DNA from: Hyalangium gracile
GTDB lineage: Bacteria; Myxococcota; Myxococcia; Myxococcales; Myxococcaceae
Reading direction: 5' to 3'
DNA length: 64,000 nucleotides
Assembly: GCF_020103725.1 (NCBI RefSeq)
Contig: NZ_JAHXBG010000004.1
Span: 62,001-126,000 of the forward strand
The notes beneath the pieces are model-generated. The model was given only the letters and a program-made list of their open reading frames with translations. It was not told where the DNA came from and ran no database searches. The number at the start of each line of letters is the position of its first letter. The first letter of the stretch is position 1. This document shows positions 10,775 to 19,397 of this stretch, in pieces. The position numbers and the translations under genes were made by a program.

Positions 10775-12363
10775 TGAGTGACAGCCCGGTGTACGTGAAG
10801 CCGAACCTGGTGATCGAGCCACTGTTCAACCAGTGGTACGCCTGGTCCTACCTGATCCCGCCGGCGACGGCGGCGATGCTCACGGCCCATCAGCACGTGA
10901 AGATCATGAAGTCCTACGTGCAGAACCCGAAGCTGCACATGGCCGCGGTCAAGCAGCCGGGGATGCTCGGCGGGCCGGTGATCGACTACGAGACCGATCG
11001 CAGCGCGGACGTCCGTGAGCTGCTGAAGCGCACCCAGGCCTCGCTCGCCGACCTCCTCCAGCTCGCCGAGGCCATCTCGGAGGCCACGGCCCTGCTCGAG
11101 CGCGAGGCCGTGGGCTACTCGATGGACGCGCTCTACGCGAAGCTCCCCGACTGCCTCCGGGGCTTCGTCGAGCTCACCTACGACTCGGCGAACCGCCCCG
11201 GGCTGCGCTTCCTGGAGGGCCTGCTCTACCGCGGCCGCTACTACCGGAGGGACTTGCAGAGCGTCATGCTCTATCCCATCGAGCAGGACCAGCGGCCCTT
11301 CATCCTGAGCACGCCGCGGCTCGAGCAGCCGGACCGACTCCACCTGCCGCTGCCCTTCGACCACTCGGGCATCGACACGCTCTTCCAGATGCAGCGAACC
11401 CCGAGGCCCGCGGGTGAGCTCTACGAGGCGCTCGGTGTCTCCTCGGGGCAGCGGAAGCTCGTGGACTCGCTCCTCACCCCGACTCCGCCGCGGCGCACGC
11501 CCCGTTACGAGGGAGAGCAGCCGAGGGTCCGATACTTCGGCCACGCCTGCGTGCTGTTCGAGAGCCGGGACGTGTCCATCCTGCTGGACCCGTTCATCAG
11601 CTACGAGTACCCGAGCGACGTGCGGCGCTTCACCTTCCAGGACCTGCCCGACACGCTCGACTACGTCGTGCTCACGCACAACCACCAGGACCACGTGCTC
11701 TTCGAGGCGCTGCTCCAGCTGCGCCACCGCATCAAGACGCTGGTCGTCCCCCGGAGCGGTGGAGATGCGCTCCTGGATCCGTCGATGCGGCTCATCTTCA
11801 AGCAGCTCGGCTTCAAGAACGTCATCGAGCTGGAGGAGCTGGAGGAGCTGGAGGTGCCGGGCGGCTCCATCATGGGCATTCCCTTCATGGGGGAGCACGG
11901 AGACCTCAGCATCCGGAGCAAGCTCGCCCACCTCATCACGCTCCAGGGGCGGCGCGCGCTGTGCGTCACCGACAGCGCCAACCTGGACACCCGGGTGTAC
12001 CAGCACGTCCACCAGCACGTCGGCAACGTGGACACGCTGTTCCTCGGGATGGAGTGCGAGGGCGCGCCGCAGTCCTGGCTCTATGGCGCGCTGCTGACCC
12101 GGAAGCTGGAGCGGAGCATGGACCAGAGTCGCCGGCTCAACGGCTCGGACAGCCAGCGAGGCCTGGAGCTCATCCACCAGTTCGGTTGCCGCAACGTCTA
12201 CGTCTACGCGATGGGGCAGGAGCCCTGGCTGAGCTACGTGGCGAGCATCCGCTACACCGCGCAGTCCAAGCCCATCGTCGAGTCCGACAAGCTGATGGCG
12301 CAGTGCCGCGGCGAGGGCATCACCGCGGAGCGCCTCTTCGGCTCCAAGGAATTCCCCCTGTAG
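10774..12363 (+). CDS. CmlA-type diiron beta-hydroxylase (MBL fold) acting on carrier-bound amino acids
   Basis: The protein has 529 residues, close to the 532 I recall for CmlA of chloramphenicol biosynthesis, which hydroxylates a PCP-bound aromatic amino acid at the beta carbon with a dinuclear iron site. The C-terminal half is a metallo-beta-lactamase fold with H302, H304, D306 and H307 in LTHNHQDH, then E374 and D400. These fall exactly three residues before the CmlA ligands I recall as H305, H307, D309, H310, E377 and D403. The glutamate, where hydrolases have histidine, is the CmlA hallmark. The N-terminal 270 residues match the expected dimerisation/regulatory region. The ATG overlaps the NRPS stop as ATGA; a GTG one codon earlier is possible. 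Coupling to the NRPS implies that it modifies an amino acid on that assembly line; which module is unknown. Confidence 0.88.
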   Translation: MSDSPVYVKPNLVIEPLFNQWYAWSYLIPPATAAMLTAHQHVKIMKSYVQNPKLHMAAVKQPGMLGGPVIDYETDRSADVRELLKRTQASLADLLQLAEAISEATALLEREAVGYSMDALYAKLPDCLRGFVELTYDSANRPGLRFLEGLLYRGRYYRRDLQSVMLYPIEQDQRPFILSTPRLEQPDRLHLPLPFDHSGIDTLFQMQRTPRPAGELYEALGVSSGQRKLVDSLLTPTPPRRTPRYEGEQPRVRYFGHACVLFESRDVSILLDPFISYEYPSDVRRFTFQDLPDTLDYVVLTHNHQDHVLFEALLQLRHRIKTLVVPRSGGDALLDPSMRLIFKQLGFKNVIELEELEELEVPGGSIMGIPFMGEHGDLSIRSKLAHLITLQGRRALCVTDSANLDTRVYQHVHQHVGNVDTLFLGMECEGAPQSWLYGALLTRKLERSMDQSRRLNGSDSQRGLELIHQFGCRNVYVYAMGQEPWLSYVASIRYTAQSKPIVESDKLMAQCRGEGITAERLFGSKEFPL

Positions 12364-12417
12364 CTTCCGCCGCTCCCGCTGTTCTGGCGGGCGTTGAGGC
12401 CAGACAATGACAACCAC

Positions 12418-12437
12418 GGTGGGAGTGGACTCCCACC
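12418..12437. terminator. Stem-loop between convergent genes
   Basis: A perfect inverted repeat has arms GGTGGGAG and CTCCCACC around TGGA. It lies 55 bp after the hydroxylase stop and 39 bp from the stop of the convergent secreted-protein gene. There is no T tract, so it is a candidate bidirectional terminator only. Confidence 0.45.
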
Positions 12438-12475
12438 ATGGCGCGCGTCATGGGAATGGCAGACGCTGCTTCAAA

Positions 12476-13051
12476 TCACTGGATGCCAACGCCCACGAAG
12501 AGCTGGCACGAGGTGGGATCAACGGCCGAGCCGGTGTCGATGTGGCACAGCCCTCCCTGCGCGCCGTACGCGGTCACGCTCACGCTCGCCGTACAGGCGC
12601 CGTTGACGACGTTGACATTGACGGTCCAGATGCAGGTCTTCGCCTGTCCAAAGGGATCGGACGGGTTGGTGGTATAGCCAAACGTCTGGGTCCACGGGGT
12701 GAGGACTGGTACGAGCGCCTGGGCCGCGCCCGAATAGGTATATGGCGTGGTGAAGTTCAGGGGGTTGGGCAGCGGGTACGGAACGCTGGAGCCCGTCAGG
12801 CTTCCGCCCGCGTAGGTGACCACGCCCGTCCAGTTCCCGATGTAGAAGGTCTCCGTGGTGTCCGCCAGCATCGGAGCGGGCCGCCCCTCGCTCCGCATCT
12901 CGCGCAGCTCCACCGTCTCGGTGGGCCGCAGAGGCGTGTACTCCGACCGCTGGGAGACGAAGTCCTCCGCGGCGGGTTTGGCGGCAACCGCAACCATGGG
13001 CGCAAGGGAAAGAAGGGGGAGGGCCAGGAAACGCTTCACGTTCCTCGTCAT
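12476..13051 (-). CDS. Secreted protein of unknown function
   Basis: A 191-residue protein with a clear Sec signal peptide (basic MTRNVKR, then a hydrophobic stretch ending in AVAA). The mature part is rich in Thr, Ser, Pro and aromatic residues, with three cysteines near the C terminus, and looks like a small beta-rich extracellular protein. The ATG is preceded by AGGAG at eight bases; a GTG two codons earlier would sit too close to that site. It converges on the NRPS-hydroxylase operon and has its own AT-richer upstream region. I do not recognise a family. Confidence 0.75.
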   Translation of the reverse strand: MTRNVKRFLALPLLSLAPMVAVAAKPAAEDFVSQRSEYTPLRPTETVELREMRSEGRPAPMLADTTETFYIGNWTGVVTYAGGSLTGSSVPYPLPNPLNFTTPYTYSGAAQALVPVLTPWTQTFGYTTNPSDPFGQAKTCIWTVNVNVVNGACTASVSVTAYGAQGGLCHIDTGSAVDPTSCQLFVGVGIQ

Positions 13052-13499
13052 GAGCACTTCTCCTATGTCTGTTTGGGGTTTGGCCAGCGGCCGGGCAGAT
13101 TCCTAACATGAAGATTTCCCCAATGGCAATTCATAACGAGGAAAACCTGCAATTCTTTGTTGGTGGAATCTTTGAGTCTGGGACGAACGTAGGGGCAGGC
13201 CCAAGGCACGCTGCGTCAGGGATTGCATGGCATTTCTGCGATGATTGTCCTCTCAGGGCCTCCCCGCAAAAGAGACGTCTGTAAGAAGGTAAGTCCTCAC
13301 GTGAGAGGGCGCGTCATCGAGGAGCGCCGCGCTGTCCAGTCTCCTCCTCCTGGGAGGCGCCCTGTGCGCGGGCTGGTTCCCGACTGGTATGACAAGCAGA
13401 CCAGTACATACAGGCCGCCAGACCGCGCCAGACTTTCCGTGGCGTCGTCGGCGAGGGCAGCGCTGTTCTAAGGTGGAGCCTTCGGAGGGGGGGATTCAC
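13052..13499. other. Intergenic region (448 bp) between divergent genes
   Basis: This stretch separates the secreted-protein gene from the toxin gene and must hold both promoters. Bases around 13110-13170 are notably AT-richer than the surroundings. A perfect 10-bp palindrome, CTCACGTGAG, lies at 13296-13305. Copy A of the dispersed palindromic repeat lies at 13383-13405. No convincing coding frame was seen. Confidence 0.6.
13357..13405 (+). repeat. Dispersed palindromic repeat, copy A
   Basis: The core (13383-13405) is ACTGGTATG, spacer ACAAG, then CAGACCAGT, a palindrome with one arm mismatch. The reverse complement of copy D (50746-50768) is identical over all 23 bases. The 26 bases to the left are also shared with the matching flank of copy D, including CCCTGTGCGCGG and GGTT. 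It lies about 95 bp before the toxin gene start. Confidence 0.8.
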
Positions 13500-15623
13500 A
13501 TGAGGACGCTTCGTGCCTGGGTTTTGGCGCGCCCGTGGAGGGGAGTGGGCGCGTTGTGGCTGTTGGCGTGGGTGCTGGCCATGGGCTGCGCGACGGTGCC
13601 GGCGCCGCGCGGCTCGACAGGGCTCAGCCGGCAGCGAGCGGAGCGCCGGGAGCTGGCCCTGGCGTGGGGCCTGGGGCCGCTGCCGGCAACGCGGAGGGGT
13701 GCGCAGGAGGGCGAGCAGGGGGAGGCGTCGGCCGCAGGCTGTGAGCCCGTGCCCGAGGGCTGGCCGCGGGAGGCTGACAGCGACGAGGAGCTGCTGGCGC
13801 CGCTGCTGGCCTGCCCTTCGGTGAGGGAGTACCTGGGTTTGCAGCGCGGTGTGGGGATGGCGCGGCTGGTGGAGCGGTTGGGGGACTGGAGCGCGGTGCG
13901 GCTGGGCGCGCAGGGCCCCATGGTGGACGCGAAGGCCTCGCAGGCGCTCATCGCCAAACGGGCTGCCTTCCTGCTCGAGGCGACGCGGGACTACGGCGCC
14001 CATGCCGAGGTGTTCGCCCTCTTCATCGTCCACACCAGCTTCGACGACGAGCTGGACGGGCTGTTGCGGCTGCTGGCGCGAGACAAGCAGCTGAGCCAGA
14101 CGCTGGGGCGCATGGAGGCGGTGCGCCAGGAGCTGAAGCGGCGCGGCCTGAGGCTCTCCGACTACCCGGAGCGAGGCGAGCAGGGCTCGGACGTGCTGAG
14201 AGGGCTGAGGCTGGCCGCCACGGACGCGCTCAACAGCAGCCCGGTGAGCGATGGGGCGCGCTACCTGAAGATGAGCGCACGGCTCCAGCAGTTGCCGCCC
14301 GTCTACCAGCAGGCGCAGGCGGTGCTGGAACGCGAGCTGGCCGAAGAGCACTTCACCCCCGGCAACACGGCGCTGGGAGCCTTGGACCAGCTGAGCTTCG
14401 GGGTGCCGCTGGGCTTCTACCACCTGGCGGCGGGCACTGCGCACGGGCTGGGCGAGCTGGTGCAACGACAGTACGAGCAGGCCACTCGAGAGCTGGCCCC
14501 GGCGGCGTTGGTGGTGGGGCTATACGTCGGGGGCAAGGGCGCCCGGTACCTGTCGCGGACGGCGGAAGGGAGAGCACGGCTCTCGCTGCCGGAGCTGAGG
14601 CTGGTGGCGCTGCGGAGTGCGGCGTGGCAGGTGACGGAGCGCCTGGGAGTGGAGGGGGTGGGAGAGCTGGCCCGCTACGTGCGCGCCAGCCGGGAGGCGG
14701 CGGTACTCGTGGGAGCCGGGGGCGAGCGGGCCGCCGTGGCGCTGTACGAGGCGAAGGGCAACGTGGCCAGGGCGCAGGCGTGGTTGTCCGAGGCTCGCCC
14801 CGAGCGCCCGGGAGCCCTCGAGCCGAGGACTGCTCTCACGGGAGCACGGAGCGGGCTCGCCTCGCTGGTGGATGAGGCCGCCGGCCTGAGCGTGGAGGTG
14901 CTGGAGGCCAGGCTGAGGGAGGCCGAGCTGGAGGTGCAGGGCCCGCGCCTGCCGGCGACCGTGGCCCTGTTGAGGAAGCTGCACGCCACGCTCTCCGCGC
15001 CGCCGCCGGGAGTGCCCGAGGGCTACGCGCTCTGGGAGGACTACCGCGCCTACCGCCAGGCACGGCTCAAGGAGCTGGAGCAGGGCCAGACGACGAGAGG
15101 GCCACTACGCTGGGAAGCGTACCAGCGGCTGCGCGGGACGTTTGCCCGGGGGCTGGCCTTCGAGCGCGCCATGGTGGAAGTGCTGCGCGGGGATGCCCGC
15201 CTGCCGCGGGCGCAGCGCCAGTGGCTCCAGGACTTCCACCAGCCGCGCATCGAGACACATGTGGGCGTGTCCAAGCCGGATGCGCCTGGCATCCGTTATG
15301 TGGATGTGCTCGTCATCGAGGAGCGGCCCTCCGCTGGCCAGTCTCCTCGCGTGGAGACCTTCAGCTTCAAGAGCCGCTACCTCAAGTCGTTGCAACGCGA
15401 CTCTCTACGTAACCAGGTCCGCACGGATGCCCAGGCGGCCCTGGACTCCTACGGGGGGACGGTGGACATTCGGCGGCCTTCGCTCCAGCAAACTGCAGGG
15501 GTGCAGCGCGTTCACCTCGTCTACGAGGGTGGAGAACTCTTGCCGATGGAGTCCAAGGATTTGAGAACGGCCGTGAGTGAAGCCAAGGCGAAAGTCCAAG
15601 GAGTCGAGGTGCGGTTTCAATGA
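13500..15623 (+). CDS. SitA-like lipoprotein toxin with C-terminal nuclease-like domain
   Basis: A 707-residue protein with a lipoprotein signal peptide (lipobox LAMGC near residue 30). The long middle region is alpha-helical, Ala/Leu/Arg-rich and of unknown fold. The last 130 residues (YVDVLVIEE, then ETFSFKS, DAQAAL, DIRRPSL) resemble the restriction-endonuclease-fold toxin domain common at the ends of myxobacterial polymorphic toxins; the D ... SFK spacing suits a PD-(D/E)XK-like core. In Myxococcus, SitA lipoprotein toxins pass between kin by outer-membrane exchange and sit directly upstream of their immunity genes. The same layout is seen here: the stop overlaps the next ATG. The start is preceded by a G-rich ribosome site. 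The SitA assignment is inference from architecture. Confidence 0.65.
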   Translation: MRTLRAWVLARPWRGVGALWLLAWVLAMGCATVPAPRGSTGLSRQRAERRELALAWGLGPLPATRRGAQEGEQGEASAAGCEPVPEGWPREADSDEELLAPLLACPSVREYLGLQRGVGMARLVERLGDWSAVRLGAQGPMVDAKASQALIAKRAAFLLEATRDYGAHAEVFALFIVHTSFDDELDGLLRLLARDKQLSQTLGRMEAVRQELKRRGLRLSDYPERGEQGSDVLRGLRLAATDALNSSPVSDGARYLKMSARLQQLPPVYQQAQAVLERELAEEHFTPGNTALGALDQLSFGVPLGFYHLAAGTAHGLGELVQRQYEQATRELAPAALVVGLYVGGKGARYLSRTAEGRARLSLPELRLVALRSAAWQVTERLGVEGVGELARYVRASREAAVLVGAGGERAAVALYEAKGNVARAQAWLSEARPERPGALEPRTALTGARSGLASLVDEAAGLSVEVLEARLREAELEVQGPRLPATVALLRKLHATLSAPPPGVPEGYALWEDYRAYRQARLKELEQGQTTRGPLRWEAYQRLRGTFARGLAFERAMVEVLRGDARLPRAQRQWLQDFHQPRIETHVGVSKPDAPGIRYVDVLVIEERPSAGQSPRVETFSFKSRYLKSLQRDSLRNQVRTDAQAALDSYGGTVDIRRPSLQQTAGVQRVHLVYEGGELLPMESKDLRTAVSEAKAKVQGVEVRFQ

Positions 15624-16960
15624 CGGTTCGAGCGATGCAAGACCTGGAGTCGGAGGACAGCCTCGATCTCTACTGGAAAGGGTCTTTCGATCCCCAGATG
15701 GAGATCGAGCGCGCTTTGACACCTTTCTTCGAGGTACTCGAGAAGTACGCCGGGGAGTGGGTGCCGGACTTCGTCAAGGGCAAGCGCCGCCGTAAGTACA
15801 GCCGCGCCGCTGTCTGGAAGGCACTGGAGGAGCGCCTGGACAAGTACGGTTCGGGCTGTGGGCTGTTTCACACGACGTACCCCTTGTTGGACATGGCGCT
15901 CAGCTTCGGGCTCCAACAGTCCCCTCGCGTGTTGAGTGTCAGTCTGGGAGTGCAACCGCTCACCTTCTTCAACGAGGAGGAGCGCTGCCGACGGCTCGTG
16001 GAGCTGGTGCGTGCCTGGTCCTCCCACTACCCCGTGCCCCATGCCACGGCCCACAGCGGGGCGGATGAGCACCTGGCGGGCGCTCCCAACTACGGCAGGG
16101 ACGACAGGACCATGTACCGGGACGGGTTCGACAAGATCTACGAGGTGTGCTGGCTGAACGTGTTCGGGCCCCAGCTGGTGGAGACGGTGGGGCGCGAGCG
16201 GATGCTGTCCACTCCGGCCCACCGGGTGGAGGAGCTGCCCAACGGCTCCATCCTCCTGGTGACATGGCCCACCGCCGCCGACTTCACCCGCGAGGAAGCC
16301 CGGCAGGCCCAGGCGCGCGCTCTCGTCCACCTGCGCCCGGAGCTGGACTACGACACCGTGCTGCGCTCCCTGCACGAGCGCAACGCCGCCCTCGTCCCCG
16401 TGGAGCCGCGCTTCTCCCCGGAGGTGGCCCCCTTGTTCTCGCGGCTGGTGGCGCACAGGGGCGTGGCCACGCGCCAGCGGATGATTGCCGAGCTCAACGC
16501 CCACCCGCCCCCCGAGCCGGAGGAGTGGCTGCCCGCGAGCGCCGCCCTGCCTTCGGACGTGCCGGATATCCAGGCCGCGCTGGAGCACTACTCCCTGCTG
16601 GCCGAGTACATGGTGGCCATGCGGCACGTCGAGGTGCCCTCTCTCTTCAAGGAGAGTCCCGAGTCCCTCACCGACCTGGACTTCCACTTCTGGCTGGAGG
16701 ACTTCCCTCGCATCTTCGAGCGCGAGCTCATCGACCAGCGCGCGGTGCCTGGAGTGGGCGCCTACCTGGGGCAGGTGCTGGTGCGCCACCTGGGCGGGCA
16801 GTGGATTCCACGCAAGAAGCTGGAGGAGGCCCAGGTGCGTGTGGGCCAACGGGTATGGCTGCCCTTCGTGCGCGCCTACAAGTACCTGCGCTCACGCCAG
16901 GCCCTGCTGGACTTCTCCCTCACCCAGCTCTACCGCGTCGCCGAGCGCCACCGGAGCTGA
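15620..16960 (+). CDS. Putative immunity protein for the upstream toxin
   Basis: A 446-residue protein with no signal peptide or membrane segment, as expected for a cytoplasmic immunity protein. Residues 1-300 resemble, from memory, Imm52/type VI-immunity-like proteins of myxobacteria (a conserved stretch around YEVCWLNVFGPQLV and HRVEELPNG). The last 130 residues form a separate, charged helical region. The ATG overlaps the toxin stop by four bases, so toxin and immunity are translated together. It ends 15 bp from the stop of the convergent aminomutase gene. The role rests mainly on gene position; another accessory function is possible. Confidence 0.5.
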   Translation: MTVRAMQDLESEDSLDLYWKGSFDPQMEIERALTPFFEVLEKYAGEWVPDFVKGKRRRKYSRAAVWKALEERLDKYGSGCGLFHTTYPLLDMALSFGLQQSPRVLSVSLGVQPLTFFNEEERCRRLVELVRAWSSHYPVPHATAHSGADEHLAGAPNYGRDDRTMYRDGFDKIYEVCWLNVFGPQLVETVGRERMLSTPAHRVEELPNGSILLVTWPTAADFTREEARQAQARALVHLRPELDYDTVLRSLHERNAALVPVEPRFSPEVAPLFSRLVAHRGVATRQRMIAELNAHPPPEPEEWLPASAALPSDVPDIQAALEHYSLLAEYMVAMRHVEVPSLFKESPESLTDLDFHFWLEDFPRIFERELIDQRAVPGVGAYLGQVLVRHLGGQWIPRKKLEEAQVRVGQRVWLPFVRAYKYLRSRQALLDFSLTQLYRVAERHRS

Positions 16961-16975
16961 GCCGGCCCCAGGACA

Positions 16976-18583
16976 CTAGGCGCAGCCCACCAGCTCGAGG
17001 CCCGCGTTGCGCTGCTCGCGCAGGAGGGTTCCCGCAGCGAGCAGATCTCGCACGCCGTAGAGCTCGTCGCTCATGTAGCGGTCGGCCTCCAGCATCGGCA
17101 CGCGGGCCCGCAGCGTCTCGTAGGTGGTCCTCCCCGCCTTGCCGAGCTGGTCCCGCACGCCCAGCAGATCCACCGCCTGGGCCGCCGCCAGCGCCTCCAC
17201 CGCGAGGATGTAATAGTTGTTCTCCAGGATCCGCCGCGCGTTGCGCGCCGAGATCAGCCCCATGCTCACCACGTCCTGGTTGTCTCCGTTGGACGGGATG
17301 CTCTGGATGCTCGCGGGCGTGGCCGTAACGCGGTTCTCCGCCACCAGCGCCGTCGCCGGGTACTGCGCGCCGGCGAAGCCGCAGTTCAACCCCGGGTTGC
17401 TCTTCACCAGGAACTCCGGCAGTCCCCCGCTCAGGTGTTGGTTGAGCAGCCGGTTGGTGCGGCGCTCCGACATCACCCCCAGCTGCGTGAGCGCGATGGA
17501 CGTGAAGTCCATGACGAACGCGATGGGCTGCCCGTGGAAGTTGCCGCCGTGGAACACCTCGCGGTCCTCGATGAACAGCGGGTTGTCGTTGGCGCTGTTG
17601 AGCTCCACCGTGAGCGTCTTGTGGGTGTGCGCCAGCGTGTCGCGCACCGCCCCCAGCACCTGGGGCACGCACCGCAGCGTATACGCCTTCTGGAGGTACA
17701 CCTCCGTGCGGGTAGCGCCAGCTCCCTGGCTCCGCTGGGCGTCCAGCTCCTCCCGAAGCTGCTGGTGGGACGGGATGAGCCGGCTGCCGGCCAGCAGCTG
17801 GCGCAGGTTGAACGCGCAGTCGATCTGTCCCTTGTGCGGACGCGCCAGCTCATGCCCCTCGGGCTGGAAGGCGCTCGACGAGGCGCGCAGCACCTCCAGC
17901 GCCAGCCCGGTGATGATCTCGGCCTGCAGCAGCTGCTCGGAGGCCTGGTGCGCGATGAGGCTGCCTACGCCCGTCATCGCCGACGTGCCGTTGATGAGCC
18001 CCAGCCCCTCCTTGAACTTGAGCTGCAGCGGCTCCAGGCCCCGCTTCGCCAGCACCTCCCGGGTGGGCACCTTCTCGCCCTTCTCACCGAACACGTACCC
18101 CTCGCCGATGAGCGTCACCGCCATGTGCGCCAGCGGCCCCAGGTCCCCGCTCGCGCCCAGCGAGCCCACCGCCGGAATCACCGGCACGATGTCCTCGTTG
18201 AGGTAGAGCGCCAGCCGCTCCACGAGCTCCTGCCGGACCGCCGAGAACCCCCGGCACAGCGCGTTCAGCCGCGCCGCCATGATGGCCCGGGACTCCTCTC
18301 GCGTCAGCGCCGCTCCCACGCCGGCGGCGTGGCTCCGCACCAGGTTGGTCTGCAGCTCGCTCTCGTGCCGGTTGTCGACCAGCACGTACACCATCTCGCC
18401 GTAGCCGGTCGTCACCCCGTAGATGGGGACGTTCTCCCGAGCCAGCCGCTCCAGGTGCTCCCGGCTCCGGCGGATCCGTGTCACGGCCTCGGCGGGGATC
18501 TCCACCTTCCGGGCCTGCACGGCCACGTCATACACATCCAGCGGGCGCAGCGTGTGTCCATCAACGACAACCATGGTGCTCAC
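16976..18583 (-). CDS. Tyrosine 2,3-aminomutase (MIO enzyme, SgcC4-like)
   Basis: Converts L-tyrosine to beta-tyrosine by elimination and re-addition of ammonia. The 535-residue protein has the Ala144-Ser145-Gly146 triad that cyclises to the MIO cofactor (GSLGASGDL), catalytic Tyr55 in YGVTTGYGEM, Glu63, and His85 in NLVRSH. Each lies eight residues before the SgcC4 positions I recall (A152-S153-G154, Y63, E71, H93). The C-terminal half carries NGDNQDVVSMG, also as in SgcC4. The GEM after the TTGYG loop and this histidine favour tyrosine aminomutase over histidine or phenylalanine ammonia-lyase, although aminomutases and lyases in this family are hard to separate by sequence. The GTG start is used here; an ATG lies three codons in. 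It is the last gene of a three-gene operon. Confidence 0.85.
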   Translation of the reverse strand: MSTMVVVDGHTLRPLDVYDVAVQARKVEIPAEAVTRIRRSREHLERLARENVPIYGVTTGYGEMVYVLVDNRHESELQTNLVRSHAAGVGAALTREESRAIMAARLNALCRGFSAVRQELVERLALYLNEDIVPVIPAVGSLGASGDLGPLAHMAVTLIGEGYVFGEKGEKVPTREVLAKRGLEPLQLKFKEGLGLINGTSAMTGVGSLIAHQASEQLLQAEIITGLALEVLRASSSAFQPEGHELARPHKGQIDCAFNLRQLLAGSRLIPSHQQLREELDAQRSQGAGATRTEVYLQKAYTLRCVPQVLGAVRDTLAHTHKTLTVELNSANDNPLFIEDREVFHGGNFHGQPIAFVMDFTSIALTQLGVMSERRTNRLLNQHLSGGLPEFLVKSNPGLNCGFAGAQYPATALVAENRVTATPASIQSIPSNGDNQDVVSMGLISARNARRILENNYYILAVEALAAAQAVDLLGVRDQLGKAGRTTYETLRARVPMLEADRYMSDELYGVRDLLAAGTLLREQRNAGLELVGCA

Positions 18584-18609
18584 TTCTTTCGTCTCGGTGG
18601 GGCCAGAGG

Positions 18610-19389
18610 TCAGGCCTGGGCGCTGCTGAGCAGATCCCGGAACTGGATGAGGGTGCTCACTTCGATCTGCGTCAGGTCCGGGTGCCAGACGTCCAGGAGC
18701 AGGATGACGCGCAGCCGCTCACTCCGGTTCCACACCTCGTGCTCGTAGGTGTCGTCGAAGAGCAGGCACTTGCCCTCCTCCCAGGTGCGCACCTCGTCCG
18801 CCACGCGGATGGCGCAGTCCGGCGGGACGATGAGCCCCAGGTGGCACGTCAGCTTCGCGTTGAACTCGCTGCAGTGCGGGCGGATGTAGCCCTTCGGCGC
18901 CAGGCTGGCGAACATCGCCTCGCCCGCCACCGGCAGCTGCTGGATGAGCTGCGTCGTCTTCGGGCAGCGGGCCTGGTTCTCCGGGAAGTCGATCCGGATC
19001 TTCGTCCCGCTCCCGGCCCGGTAGAAGTAGAACTCCTTCCAGCCCTGCTTCTCGAAGTCCGTCCGGTCATAGAACTCCTCGAACCCGCGGCCCACCCGCA
19101 GCGCGCTCTCCAGCTCCTCCCGCACCATGGAGAAGGACTGCTCGAGCCGCGGCACCCAGGACAGCCTCGAGGTGTCGTGCCAGGGCCGCGCCGTCAGCCC
19201 CGGGAAGTAGTTGCGGCTGACCTTGCCGTTCATCTGCCGCGGATCCGCGGCCACCGGCGTCCGCATCCCCAGCATGTTCTGGACGAACTCCTCCACGCGC
19301 TCCAACTCCGCGGCCTTGTAGCGCTGCCGCGCCTGCGACATGACGTGCTCGAGGGCCATGGCGAACTGCTTGAGTGTCTCGGCGTCCAT
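18610..19389 (-). CDS. Aspartyl/asparaginyl beta-hydroxylase-fold 2-oxoglutarate oxygenase
   Basis: A 259-residue protein whose second half is a PF05118-type jelly roll. It shows PHCSEFNAKLTCHLGL (first iron His), a VPPDCAIRV turn, a WEEGKCLLFDD strand, YEHEVWN (second iron His) and an Arg in SERLRV for 2-oxoglutarate, ending DVWHPDLT. AspH-type enzymes use two histidines without a carboxylate ligand, and that is what is seen. The N-terminal 90 residues are helical and unassigned. The ATG is preceded by GGAG, embedded just after the stop of the acyltransferase gene. In this setting it probably hydroxylates an amino acid or peptide of the nearby pathway; the substrate is unknown. Confidence 0.8.
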   Translation of the reverse strand: MDAETLKQFAMALEHVMSQARQRYKAAELERVEEFVQNMLGMRTPVAADPRQMNGKVSRNYFPGLTARPWHDTSRLSWVPRLEQSFSMVREELESALRVGRGFEEFYDRTDFEKQGWKEFYFYRAGSGTKIRIDFPENQARCPKTTQLIQQLPVAGEAMFASLAPKGYIRPHCSEFNAKLTCHLGLIVPPDCAIRVADEVRTWEEGKCLLFDDTYEHEVWNRSERLRVILLLDVWHPDLTQIEVSTLIQFRDLLSSAQA

Positions 19390-19397
19390 TCCACTCC

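Noticed and set aside
10774-12363. Ordinary metallo-beta-lactamase-fold hydrolase
   Set aside because: Length, coupling to an NRPS, and Glu374/Asp400 in CmlA positions fit the diiron hydroxylase better.
16976-18583. Histidine ammonia-lyase of histidine degradation
   Set aside because: No hut genes are nearby, and the TTGYGEM and NLVRSH segments match tyrosine aminomutases rather than HutH.
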